From NCBI RefSeq assembly GCF_900172215.1, contig NZ_FWFP01000001.1, forward strand, positions 310,001 to 374,000: DNA of 64,000 nucleotides, in the 5' to 3' direction. Within the stretch, counting starts at the first letter, position 1. Each line of letters opens with the position of its first letter. Shown in pieces: positions 9,374-17,360 of the stretch. The position numbers and the translations under genes were made by a program. The notes beneath the pieces were generated by a model that was not told the DNA's origin, made no database searches, and worked only from the letters and a program-made list of their open reading frames with translations. The stretch is from Ruegeria meonggei. GTDB taxonomy: Bacteria; Pseudomonadota; Alphaproteobacteria; Rhodobacterales; Rhodobacteraceae.

Positions 9374-9712
9374 ATGAATGACACTGTGTTGGCAGAATTC
9401 AAGGCGCGAATAAAGGCACGATTGTCAGCATTGGCCGAGCAATCCGTTTCTGGAAAAAAGGCTCAGGCCGTTGTCGAACTGGACCAGCAAGCCGTTGGCA
9501 GGTTGAGCAGAATGGACGCCCTTCAAAGCCAGGCCATGGCCAAGGCCCAACAAGCCAATCGCGACCTTGAAACGCATCGGTTGCAGATCGCGCTGAGCCG
9601 AATTCAAGAAGGTGAGTTTGGATACTGCGAAGATTGCGGCGATGAGATACCGGCTGGCCGGTTAAACCTGGATCTTGCTGCGACCAAATGTGTCAGCTGT
9701 GCGTCCGGGTAA
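9374..9712 (+). CDS. DksA/TraR-type zinc-finger protein
   Basis: The 112-residue protein has a helical, coiled-coil-prone N-terminal half and a C-terminal zinc finger with paired cysteines (CEDCGDEIP and CVSC). This is the layout of small DksA/TraR proteins that bind in the RNA polymerase secondary channel. It is shorter than classical DksA, so a stringent-response role is only an inference. ATG 9374 is preferred over an upstream in-frame start at 9317, because the upstream 19 residues are basic and unlike the family. Its 3' end overlaps the convergent small gene at 9693 by 20 bases. Confidence 0.85.
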   Translation: MNDTVLAEFKARIKARLSALAEQSVSGKKAQAVVELDQQAVGRLSRMDALQSQAMAKAQQANRDLETHRLQIALSRIQEGEFGYCEDCGDEIPAGRLNLDLAATKCVSCASG

Positions 9713-9989
9713 GCTGACGCTCGATCAAATGCCGCAGAACCAACTCAAAGCACTGGCAATATTGCAGATTGTCGAAACTGGGTTCCTCCGCCAACTGCCG
9801 ATTGCGGGCTGCAGCCATCAGGGACCCATTGCCGAACAAAGGATGCAACCGCCCCGTCTGACCGACATGTTTGTCGGCCAGTTCAGCTTCGCAGATCATG
9901 CGGGCGCATAGGCGATCGCGATCCTCTCGCGGCGCGATCAACAAGACTCGCGCCGCCGCAGTGACATCGCCGTGAAGGATCGGACGCAT
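9693..9989 (-). CDS. Small conserved Rhodobacteraceae protein of the GTA/cysE neighbourhood
   Basis: The 98-residue protein is a compact helical, Arg/Ala/Leu-rich product with no signal peptide. From recollection, similar small proteins with the opening MRPILHGDV and the block GRLHPLFGNGSLMAAA occur in Rhodobacterales next to the end of the gene transfer agent cluster. I cannot assign a function. It starts 9 bases after the stop of the GTA fusion gene on the same strand, so it was probably the last gene of the former GTA transcript. Its 3' end overlaps the convergent zinc-finger gene by 20 bases. Confidence 0.7.
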   Translation of the reverse strand: MRPILHGDVTAAARVLLIAPREDRDRLCARMICEAELADKHVGQTGRLHPLFGNGSLMAAARNRQLAEEPSFDNLQYCQCFELVLRHLIERQLTRTHS

Positions 9990-9998
9990 GCTAGAGGG

Positions 9999-10688
9999 TC
10001 ACCTGACTGTCAGGTGGGCGAACAAGCCAGGCCCATAGCTGGCCGAGACCTGCGCCACCTGAACGTCGTAGGTACCGCTCACACCATCAGTCGTCTTCAT
10101 TGCCGCTGTATATAGCCAGATTGGCTCAGTCACGATCTGTTCCCGAACCTGTGCCCCATTGGCCCAGACTTGTACGATGTAGGATTCGCTCTCTTCCGCA
10201 AGCGGTACCTCAAGACCGGCCCAATCGTCGCCATCCAGCCGTGTACGTCGAATCCACGTCAGATGATCCGGCGGAGAGCATTGCAATATCCCGCTGACCC
10301 CAAAGATCATTACATCGCGCACCTGATCGAAGGTCTCGCCCAGCAGCGCCACCCGACTGGCCACCCCTTTATCAAGAGGTTTCGGGCCTTCAACCACATG
10401 TCGCACCCATTCAGCCCCGGCCCGCGTCTTGCCTGCACCGCGCCCGCCCATAATGACCCAGGACCGCCAGTCGCCTTCGGGCGGCACCTGATGCGGCAGC
10501 GCCCAGAACTCGAACAGGAAAGGAAGGGCGCACAGCCCCCCCTCCCCGATCTCACTCAGAAATCTGTCCCGAACCGCAGCATCGGCGGAGGCGAGCCAAC
10601 CTGCACCCGACCTCAAATCGAGCGCGCTCAAGGTCGATTGCGTATCCACCTTGGGCAATTCCGGCCTGTCTGTGATGTTGTTCGACAA
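9999..10688 (-). pseudogene. GTA scar: terminase N-terminus fused in frame to gp15 C-terminus
   Basis: The 229-residue reading frame is a chimera. Residues about 50-140 match the start of the GTA large terminase: LFEFWALPHQVPPEGDW, then the Walker A GGRGAGKTRAG at 81-91 and VALLGETFDQVRDVM. From about 142 on (TWIRRTR, then VPLAEESESY and VAQVSASYGPG) it matches the C-terminal tail of the last GTA structural protein, gp15. The junction is near base 10265. The terminase lacks Walker B and the nuclease, so it cannot package DNA. The two parts are normally about 12-14 kb apart, so one deletion explains the structure. The exact start is uncertain because gp1 overlaps the 5' end. Confidence 0.8.
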
Positions 10689-10896
10689 AGCTTGTCTCCA
10701 CTTTCTGGCAACTTCGGATCAGCCCCTCTAACTGCCCAAGTTGCTTGCCTGTACCAGCAAGATCTGCATCCTCCCCGGTTCCGATCTGCCTGCGCAATTC
10801 TTCCGCTGCTTGGCGCAGACCGCGAATGGATGTCTCAAGCGACTGCAAAAGTTCCGCCGTCTGGGACATACGCCCTTCCGGGGTAATCAAAGTCAT
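10552..10896 (-). CDS. GTA gp1, small-terminase-like protein (retained)
   Basis: The 114-residue protein matches the first GTA gene product of Rhodobacterales by its blocks SLETSIRGLRQAAEELRRQ, QLGQLEGLIRSCQKVE and QAGIAQGGYAIDL. In Rhodobacter capsulatus gp1 acts with the large terminase in DNA packaging. Here it is complete although its partner is truncated. ATG 10896 is the chosen start; an internal ATG at 10869 is possible, and upstream codons to 11058 look non-coding. It overlaps the terminase-derived frame by up to 137 bases in another frame, a compact arrangement expected of phage-derived genes. Confidence 0.72.
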   Translation of the reverse strand: MTLITPEGRMSQTAELLQSLETSIRGLRQAAEELRRQIGTGEDADLAGTGKQLGQLEGLIRSCQKVETSFVEQHHRQAGIAQGGYAIDLERARFEVGCRLARLRRCCGSGQISE

Positions 10897-11100
10897 GTTT
10901 GCCTGTGACCTCATGCGTGAGTGTTTCCGCACGAGAGAAACGAAAAACGGCCACCGAGTTACCCCGGGGCCGTTGCCCACCTCTTCTAGCATGACACAAC
11001 TTATACGATAGTAAGCGCGCAAAGTCAAGATTTCGCGCAACAGCAGTGCAACATCCAACGCACTGTAAAGTCGATTATTTTTTACACTTTGGGCCGTGCA

Positions 11101-11394
11101 CTACTCGAAATCCTTCCTCAAATAAAAGCGCCTTGTACGAATATGCAACCTCCGCATCCTTAGAACCCTCAAAGGAAAGGAAACGATCTCGGCAACACCT
11201 TCCACAATCAGGAAAGTTATTCTCGCCCCGATCCCGCCATGCTCTTCCATAAATTCATCCTCTTCGCAAAGAGCCTTCGACCTCTTTGCTTTGGGGAACG
11301 GAGTATCAGGGTTGTTAAAACTGCAAGGCTTGGAACCCATCTTTTTTCCTATCAAAAAGTGGCTGCCTGTTGACGGTGAACAGCGCAAATCCAA
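11101..11394 (-). CDS. Doubtful small hypothetical protein
   Basis: This open frame of up to 97 residues lies in the otherwise empty stretch 10897-11460. An internal ATG at 11337 would give about 79 residues. The product has an acidic patch (CEEDEFMEEHGG), a hydrophobic segment (ITFLIVEGVAEIVSF) and a very basic tail. I recognise no family. The stretch is more AT-rich than its surroundings, and apart from this frame I see nothing else in it. It could be a real Rhodobacteraceae-specific small protein or chance. Confidence 0.3.
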   Translation of the reverse strand: MDLRCSPSTGSHFLIGKKMGSKPCSFNNPDTPFPKAKRSKALCEEDEFMEEHGGIGARITFLIVEGVAEIVSFPLRVLRMRRLHIRTRRFYLRKDFE

Positions 11395-11460
11395 TTGACT
11401 ACGACCGGTCTAACAGTCAAAAATCGATCATGAAACGAGACGTATTGAAGGGTTCATTTC

Positions 11461-12288
11461 ATTATTGAAAAGAATGGAAATTGGGATGACCTCCGCCTTT
11501 TCCTTGCTGTAGCGCGTGAGGGTGGGCTGTCGGCAGCGGCCCGCGCAACAGGTAGCAGTGCTGCTACATTGGGTCGGCGCATGTTTGCCATAGAGCGCAG
11601 TTTAGGGTGTGATCTCTTTCATCGACACGACAGAGGGTATGAGTTAACGCGCGACGGCGAGCGTTTGCTTTCAGACCTTTCTTCGATTGAACCACAGATA
11701 TTACGGGTATTGGCATCGACCTCCCAGACGCAAAAACCTCTGGTCAAAGTGTCGGCTGGAACCTGGACAACACATTTGTTGCTCTCTCACCTTCGAGAAA
11801 TTGTCGGTGAACCACCTGACATCCGTCTAAGGTTCCTGTCCAGCGAGCAGGACTTGAGCATTCTTCAGCGTCAGATCGTGATTGGGTTCCGAAACCGACG
11901 ACCCACTGAAGACGGGCTAGCTGGCCAAAAGCTGAATCAGGTGCAGTTCGCTCCGTACGGAACTTCCAATGCCCCCGAGCAATGGATCAAAGTGCTGGCG
12001 GACACGCCATCTGCACGGTGGTTGGACAAAAGAACCGGCGCCGATGCGGTGTGTGAAGTCAAGTCACCGCGGGACAGCCTGGACTTAGCTCTTTCTGGCG
12101 TAGGGCATGCTTTGCTACCCACATTTATTGGTGAGAAATTCCCTGAGCTGACCCAAGTCGGCAACATCATTCCCGAACTCTCACACGACCAGTGGCTTGT
12201 CACACATCAGGATGACCGCAGTCTTCCAGAGGTGCGCAGAACAATTGATCGGATGCGGGCTGTGATACTAACGCGCGGGCTGAGCTGA
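11461..12288 (+). CDS. LysR-family transcriptional regulator with non-canonical start
   Basis: The translated frame gives a clear LysR winged helix-turn-helix (NWDDLRLFLAVAREGGLSAA, then ARATGSSAATLGRRMFAIER) and a C-terminal effector-binding region, about 275 residues in all. The first ATG, GTG or TTG in frame is TTG 11569, which falls inside the recognition helix. Upstream the frame is open to 11449 but has no standard start. ATT at 11461 or 11464 follows an AAGGG-like site at suitable spacing and would restore a whole DNA-binding domain. The alternative is that the gene has lost its start and is decaying. No divergent target gene is evident. Confidence 0.65.
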   Translation: MIEKNGNWDDLRLFLAVAREGGLSAAARATGSSAATLGRRMFAIERSLGCDLFHRHDRGYELTRDGERLLSDLSSIEPQILRVLASTSQTQKPLVKVSAGTWTTHLLLSHLREIVGEPPDIRLRFLSSEQDLSILQRQIVIGFRNRRPTEDGLAGQKLNQVQFAPYGTSNAPEQWIKVLADTPSARWLDKRTGADAVCEVKSPRDSLDLALSGVGHALLPTFIGEKFPELTQVGNIIPELSHDQWLVTHQDDRSLPEVRRTIDRMRAVILTRGLS

Positions 12289-12518
12289 CCCTCGACTTGA
12301 CATTTCTTCCCCAAACCTTCATGTGCCCCACAAGACAGCGCTGAAGCGTGAGCATCGGTGGCCCCTGTTCGGCCCCCACAGCGCAAAACTTTTCTCCGGT
12401 TCCCATTCACGCAGGGTTCTTGATGCGATGGCCAGACACTGCAGGATTCGCCTGTGCGTCCCGAGGCCTTGCAAAGCCCCTGCCCGGTCGCGCTCTTCGC
12501 GTGGCCAGTCTCTCTTGT

Positions 12519-12540
12519 CCGCGCTGATCTGTCAGCGCGG
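12519..12540 (+). promoter_or_regulatory. Perfect hairpin in the helicase leader
   Basis: CCGCGCTGA (12519-12527) and TCAGCGCGG (12532-12540) form a 9-bp perfect stem with a 4-base loop. It ends 18 bases before the helicase start and just before the AAAGGA ribosome-binding site, with no T tract after it. It may be a leader structure controlling translation. Nothing else is recognisable in 12289-12518. Confidence 0.45.
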
Positions 12541-12558
12541 ATTACAAAGGAATGTTAT

Positions 12559-13821
12559 TTGTTCGACTTCGACATGCTGGGCCTTGCCCCGGCTCTGAAT
12601 GACGCGCTGAAAAGCGCCAAGTTTACGCAACCTACCCCGATCCAGAACCAAGCGATCCCGCTGGCCATGAAAGGCCACGATATTCTTGGCCTGGCTCAAA
12701 CCGGCACAGGCAAGACTTTAGCTTTTGGCCTGCCGCTGATCGATCACCTTTTGGCTCAGCCCGGCAAACCGGCCCCGAAAATGGCCAAGGCACTGATCCT
12801 GGCGCCGACCCGCGAACTGGTTAACCAGATCGCCGACAGCCTGCGCAACCTGACGAAAACCACAAAACTGCGCGTCGCAACCGTTGTCGGCGGGCAGTCC
12901 ATCAGCAGGCAAATCTCGTTCCTGGCACGTGGTACCGACATTCTCGTCGCCACTCCGGGTCGCCTGATCGACCTGATGGAGCGCCGCGCCGTTGACCTTA
13001 GCTCGGTTCGGCATCTTGTGCTGGATGAGGCGGATCAGATGCTGGATATGGGCTTTATTCACGCCCTTCGCAAAATCGCACCGCGACTGGGCACCCCGCG
13101 TCAGACTATGCTGTTTTCAGCCACGATGCCGAAACAAATGGAAGAACTAAGCCAAGCCTATCTGACCAACCCACAGCGGGTTCAGGTCTCGCCTCCGGGT
13201 AAAGCGGCTGACAAAGTCATGCAATCGGTGCACTTCGTCAGCAAACCTGAAAAGCCAAAGAAACTGCGCGAAATTCTATCTCGGGATCTGGACGCCCTCA
13301 CGCTAGTCTTTGCACGCACGAAACATGGTGCCGAAAAGCTGATGAAAGGCCTTGTGGCTGATGGCTTCAACGCGGCCTCGATCCACGGCAACAAAAGCCA
13401 AGGTCAGCGCGACAGGGCCATCAAGGCGTTCCGGGCTGGGGAAATCAACGTTCTGGTTGCCACGGACGTGGCCGCACGAGGGATTGATATCCCCGGCGTC
13501 GCCTATGTGGTCAACTACGATCTGCCCGATGTGCCTGACAACTATGTCCACCGCATCGGTCGTACGGCGCGTGCCGGTCGTGACGGTGAAGCCATCGCCT
13601 TTTGCGCACCTGATGAGCTGGACCAACTGCTCCAGATCCAGAAAGTGATGAAGATCGAAATACCGGTCGCCAGTGGCAAGATGCCGGAATTCGCCGAGGC
13701 GAAGAAGCCCAGCAAACGTGGCGGATTCCGGGGGCGCGGCTCCAAGCCACATGGGGCCAACACAGGTTCAAAGCCGGCACCGTCAAAGCGGCGTCGCCCA
13801 CGTCGGCGTCCTGCTGCGTAA
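12559..13821 (+). CDS. DEAD-box RNA helicase, RhlE-like
   Basis: The 420-residue ATP-dependent RNA helicase has all core motifs: the Q motif (FTQPTPIQNQAIP), Walker A AQTGTGKT, PTRELVNQ, the DEAD variant DEADQ, SAT, and the C-terminal HRIGRTARAGRDG. The last 50 residues are basic and Gly/Arg/Lys-rich, a typical RNA-binding tail. TTG 12559 is chosen because AAAGGA (12546-12551) lies at good spacing and the sequence MFDFDMLGL fits family N-termini. ATG 12574 is the alternative. A perfect hairpin just upstream may control translation, as in cold-inducible helicases, but this is inference. Confidence 0.92.
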   Translation: MFDFDMLGLAPALNDALKSAKFTQPTPIQNQAIPLAMKGHDILGLAQTGTGKTLAFGLPLIDHLLAQPGKPAPKMAKALILAPTRELVNQIADSLRNLTKTTKLRVATVVGGQSISRQISFLARGTDILVATPGRLIDLMERRAVDLSSVRHLVLDEADQMLDMGFIHALRKIAPRLGTPRQTMLFSATMPKQMEELSQAYLTNPQRVQVSPPGKAADKVMQSVHFVSKPEKPKKLREILSRDLDALTLVFARTKHGAEKLMKGLVADGFNAASIHGNKSQGQRDRAIKAFRAGEINVLVATDVAARGIDIPGVAYVVNYDLPDVPDNYVHRIGRTARAGRDGEAIAFCAPDELDQLLQIQKVMKIEIPVASGKMPEFAEAKKPSKRGGFRGRGSKPHGANTGSKPAPSKRRRPRRRPAA

Positions 13822-13834
13822 GGTGTGAGTTCAG

Positions 13835-13862
13835 CGAGCTGCCCAATAGGCAGCTCGTTTTT
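13835..13862 (+). terminator. Terminator of the DEAD-box helicase gene
   Basis: A 9-bp perfect stem (CGAGCTGCC with GGCAGCTCG) with a 5-base loop is followed by TTTTT at 13858-13862. It lies 13 bases after the helicase stop and just before the convergent mltG stop. Confidence 0.9.
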
Positions 13863-13864
13863 CT

Positions 13865-15025
13865 TTAGTTGCCCGAGCTCTGACGCTCGGCCTCAATCTC
13901 GCGCCATTTGGCTACGTTGCGGTTGTGCTCTTGCAGCGTTTCGGCAAATGCGTGCCCTCCTGTGCCATCAGCAACAAAGAAGACATAATCAGTCTGTTCC
14001 GGAGCAACTGCTGCCTCAAGACTGGCGAGACCAGGGTTGGCAATTGGTGTCGGCGGCAAACCGTCAATCACATAGGTATTCCAGGGCGTTGCCCGGCGCA
14101 GCTCACTCCGGCGCAGGCCACGCCCCAAAGTACCCTGACCTTTGGTGACACCATAGATCACCGTCGGGTCCGTTTGCAGCTTCATGCCCTGCTCCAGCCG
14201 GTTCACAAAGACGCTGGCAACCTGGCCACGTTCTTGCGGGACACCGGTTTCCTTTTCGATGATCGAGGCGAGGATCAACATCTCTTCTGGGCTGTTGATC
14301 GGCAGACCGTCCTGACGGCTTTCCCAAACCGCGTTAATCCGCAGCTGCTGTCTGTCCTGCATCTTTTGCAGAACTGCGTTGCGATCATCGCCTGCTGTCA
14401 GATCATAGCTGTCGGGGGCCAACATGCCTTCGGTCGGGATTGCGCTCACCTCACCCGTCAATGCATCAATGCCCTTCAACGCTTCGGCCACCTGCCACGA
14501 GGTCACGCCTTCGGCCACTGAGACACGGTACCGTGTATCTGCATCCTCCCGCTTTTCGGTATAAGTGGCAGGGGCTTCGTCCTCGGCAGCATCGAAGCTG
14601 GCGATTTCAACGAAATCCAGTGTCGCCGGGTCCAGTTCCCGCACCCGGGTCTGAATTCGTGTGACGCCAATGCGGTATTCAATCTCGGATCCGCAAGTGC
14701 TGGCACCGCTGCTGGTGATCTCGTCGATTATGTGTTCCATCGAGGCACCCTCGCGGACCAGAAAACTGCCTGCTTTCAGTTGCGCAGCTTTGTCCGTGTA
14801 ATCCGCCGCCATCCTGAAGATCATCGCGCTGCTGATAGCTCCCTGATCTTCAAGCTCGCGACTGACGTCCCCCATGTTTGAGCCGCCTATGACCTGCAGA
14901 CAAATGGCAGTTTCCAGCGGGCCCGCATCTTTGTAACGCGACTGACCCCACAGGATAAGGCCACCCACCATAAACAAACCGACCACCAAAACGGTCAGCG
15001 CATTTGACGCAAGAGCCCGCCACAT
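13865..15025 (-). CDS. mltG: Endolytic murein transglycosylase MltG
   Basis: The 386-residue inner-membrane protein cleaves nascent peptidoglycan strands and sets glycan chain length. One N-terminal transmembrane helix (about residues 7-27) is followed by a LysM-like region and the YceG catalytic domain. The catalytic glutamate lies in ASIIEKETG (about residue 260) and the motif NRLEQGMKLQTDPTVIYG is present. It begins directly after the fabF stop with no gap, so the two are cotranscribed; this fabF-mltG pairing is common in Rhodobacterales. The C-terminal ADGTGGHAFA block is intact. Confidence 0.95.
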   Translation of the reverse strand: MWRALASNALTVLVVGLFMVGGLILWGQSRYKDAGPLETAICLQVIGGSNMGDVSRELEDQGAISSAMIFRMAADYTDKAAQLKAGSFLVREGASMEHIIDEITSSGASTCGSEIEYRIGVTRIQTRVRELDPATLDFVEIASFDAAEDEAPATYTEKREDADTRYRVSVAEGVTSWQVAEALKGIDALTGEVSAIPTEGMLAPDSYDLTAGDDRNAVLQKMQDRQQLRINAVWESRQDGLPINSPEEMLILASIIEKETGVPQERGQVASVFVNRLEQGMKLQTDPTVIYGVTKGQGTLGRGLRRSELRRATPWNTYVIDGLPPTPIANPGLASLEAAVAPEQTDYVFFVADGTGGHAFAETLQEHNRNVAKWREIEAERQSSGN

Positions 15026-16291
15026 CTAGCTGACCTTTCCGAAAATCACGCTGGCGTTGGTGCCACCAAACCCGAACGAGTTCGACAGCGCCACGTTGAT
15101 CTCACGTTCGCGCTTAGCATTCGGGGCAAGGTCAATTGGGGTTTCAACGGCTGGGTTGTCCAGATTGATAGTCGGTGGCGCAACCTGATCACGGATCGCG
15201 AGGATCGAGAAGATCGCCTCAATCGCACCGGCAGCCCCCAAAAGGTGACCCGTCGCCGATTTGGTCGAGGTCATGGTGGCACTGCTGGCATGGTCACCCA
15301 GCAGGCGTTCTACCGCACCCAGCTCAATCGTGTCCGCCATGGTCGAGGTGCCGTGAGCATTGATGTAATCCAGATCCGTAGGCTCCAGCCCGGCGCTGCG
15401 CAGCGCGGCCCGCATTGAGCGTTCGGCACCGTCGCCATCCTCGGACGGCGCGGTGATGTGATAGGCATCACCGGACATGCCATAGCCCAGAACCTCGGCA
15501 TAGATCTTCGCACCCCGTGCTTTGGCGTGCTCGTATTCTTCCAGAACCACAATGCCAGAGCCTTCGCCCATGACAAACCCGTCGCGATCCTGATCATAGG
15601 GACGGCTGGCCGCTTTGGGGTTGTCGGCATACTTGGTCGACAGCGCCTTGCAGGCGTTAAAGCCCGCAATGCCAATTTCACAGATGCAGCCTTCGCCGCC
15701 GCCTGCAACCATCACATCCGCATCACCCGCACGGATAATCCGGCTGGCGTCACCAATGGCGTGCGCCCCGGTCGAACACGCAGTTACAACCGAGTGGTTC
15801 GGCCCCTTGAACCCGTGACGGATCGAAACCTGACCGGACGCCAGATTGATCAGCGCCCCGGGAATAAAGAACGGGGACACCCTGCGTGGACCTTTGTCGC
15901 GGATCAGGTTGGCCGTTTCGGCAATGGACCCAAGGCCACCAATCCCGGAACCAATCAGAACACCAGTACGCAGGCGCGCCTCTTCGTCCTCGGGCAGCCA
16001 ATCCGCATCCTGACAGGCCATATCGGCCGCCGCGATGGAATACAGAATAAAATCTTCGATCTTGCGCTGCTCTTTTGGCGGCAACCAATCGTCGGGATTA
16101 AATGTCCCATTGGTCCCGTCTCCGCGCGGGACTTCGCAGGCATAGGTCGTGGTGACCCCGCTTGCCTCTGCATCGAACTGAGTGATCGGACCTGCACCGG
16201 ATTCCCCGTCCAACAGCCGCGACCAAGATTCCTCGACCCCGCTGGCTAAAGGAGTGACCAATCCCAGACCAGTTACAACGACTCTGCGCAT
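15026..16291 (-). CDS. fabF: Beta-ketoacyl-ACP synthase II
   Basis: The 421-residue condensing enzyme elongates acyl-ACP with malonyl-ACP. The Cys-His-His triad is visible at Cys172 (VTACSTGAHA), His313 (NAHGTST) and His349 (SATGHLLGAAG). Length and the glycine-rich C-terminus (NSFGFGGTNA) are normal for FabF. It belongs to the minus-strand fatty-acid cluster but is separated from acpP by an acetyltransferase and a HisA-like gene. The start MRRVVVTGLGLVTP is the family N-terminus. mltG follows with no intervening base. Confidence 0.97.
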   Translation of the reverse strand: MRRVVVTGLGLVTPLASGVEESWSRLLDGESGAGPITQFDAEASGVTTTYACEVPRGDGTNGTFNPDDWLPPKEQRKIEDFILYSIAAADMACQDADWLPEDEEARLRTGVLIGSGIGGLGSIAETANLIRDKGPRRVSPFFIPGALINLASGQVSIRHGFKGPNHSVVTACSTGAHAIGDASRIIRAGDADVMVAGGGEGCICEIGIAGFNACKALSTKYADNPKAASRPYDQDRDGFVMGEGSGIVVLEEYEHAKARGAKIYAEVLGYGMSGDAYHITAPSEDGDGAERSMRAALRSAGLEPTDLDYINAHGTSTMADTIELGAVERLLGDHASSATMTSTKSATGHLLGAAGAIEAIFSILAIRDQVAPPTINLDNPAVETPIDLAPNAKREREINVALSNSFGFGGTNASVIFGKVS

Positions 16292-16442
16292 GAAGTGCCT
16301 CTTGCCTGCTTCCTGTTATGAGAACCGCTCATACCCCGGCCCGGGGTCCGGGGGCAAGAGCAACGGTGTACAGTGTTCCGGCATCAACCCGCCAGTGATG
16401 GCAATTTCGGGCCAACGCAACGAGATGCCGACAGAAAAGAAA

Positions 16443-16481
16443 AACCGCCCCTTGCACGAACCGGCGAGAGGCGGCTTTTTT
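16443..16481 (-). terminator. Probable terminator after the HisA-like gene
   Basis: CCGCC (16445-16449) and GGCGG (16470-16474) can pair over a long loop, with T residues on one side and an A-rich run on the other. It lies just past the stop of the HisA-like gene and could work on either strand. The long loop makes it weaker than the others. The rest of 16292-16495 shows nothing recognisable. Confidence 0.45.
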
Positions 16482-16495
16482 GCTTTCCCTATAGT

Positions 16496-17239
16496 TTACT
16501 GGAACTGCGCCACAGGTTCCCGGGCCGTTTTGGCCACTTCAAGAACATCGGCAAGCATCAGAGACTTGCGGAAAAGCGCGCGTCCGACAATTGCCCCGGA
16601 TATGTTGTGAATATACGCCAAGCGTGAGATATCATCGACGGTGCGCACAACGCCGCTGGCAATCACTGGTGTGCGGGATTTCTCGGCCAGGCCGGAAATC
16701 AGCCCCAGCTGAGCCTCAACATCTTCAACATCGCTGTCGATATCAGTGACAAGAATCGCTGCAAATGGAGTGCCAGCAAACGCTTCGATAAACGCATCGG
16801 GCGTAAACGCACTTTGACTGCGCCAGCCTTCAGTCATGACCTGGCCTTGCCAAACATCCACTGCCAGAACGATTTGATCCGGGTACAGCTTGGCCAGCTC
16901 TTTCACCAGGTTCGGATCCCACGCCGCCAAAGTGCCGATTACAATCCGCCCTGCGCCCTTGCCGATCCAGTGTTCAACCTGTTCACGCGTGCGCATACCA
17001 CCAGCCAGCTGGACAGGGATCTCGGCCGAGCGAATGATCTCTTCGACCAGTTCAGCGTTTGTGTCGCGCCCTTCGATCGCATCGAAGTCGGTCAGGTGCA
17101 TCCATTCCGCACCTTCAGCGGCCCAGCTGCGCGCTGTTTCAACGGGATTCACGTGCCAAATCATGGCATCGTCCAAACGGCCCTTGTCCAGTGTCACGCA
17201 CCGGCCGTTCTGCAGTTCCATAGTGGGGTAAATCCTCAT
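16496..17239 (-). CDS. HisA-like TIM-barrel protein with altered catalytic residue
   Basis: The 247-residue protein is homologous to HisA, the phosphoribosyl-formimino isomerase of histidine synthesis. The two half-barrel phosphate sites are present (QLAGGMRTREQVEHW and ASGVVRTVDDISRL). In HisA the first catalytic acid is an Asp after the first beta strand; here the segment is YPTMELQNG, with Glu8. The second catalytic Asp is kept (Asp128 in AVDVWQG). No other his gene is nearby. It may be a divergent isomerase or a paralogue with another substrate. ATG 17239 matches the HisA N-terminus; a start at 17287 adds 16 non-homologous residues. Confidence 0.8.
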   Translation of the reverse strand: MRIYPTMELQNGRCVTLDKGRLDDAMIWHVNPVETARSWAAEGAEWMHLTDFDAIEGRDTNAELVEEIIRSAEIPVQLAGGMRTREQVEHWIGKGAGRIVIGTLAAWDPNLVKELAKLYPDQIVLAVDVWQGQVMTEGWRSQSAFTPDAFIEAFAGTPFAAILVTDIDSDVEDVEAQLGLISGLAEKSRTPVIASGVVRTVDDISRLAYIHNISGAIVGRALFRKSLMLADVLEVAKTAREPVAQFQ

Positions 17240-17360
17240 GAGCCTGTTCCTCCGCTCAATCGTTTTCAAATCCACTATAACATACACACCAAGATGTCCT
17301 TGGCTTTTACCAGTATCGGCAAACTACGGACGTTTTGCGGCATCGGCACAATTCTGCGTA

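Noticed and set aside
10000-10900. Prophage terminase, hence a prophage
   Set aside because: The terminase and gp1 blocks are those of the Rhodobacterales GTA, and no integrase, capsid or attachment sites are present. A GTA remnant fits better.
15458-16249. 263-residue plus-strand open frame opposite fabF
   Set aside because: Antisense of fabF, which has all three catalytic residues.
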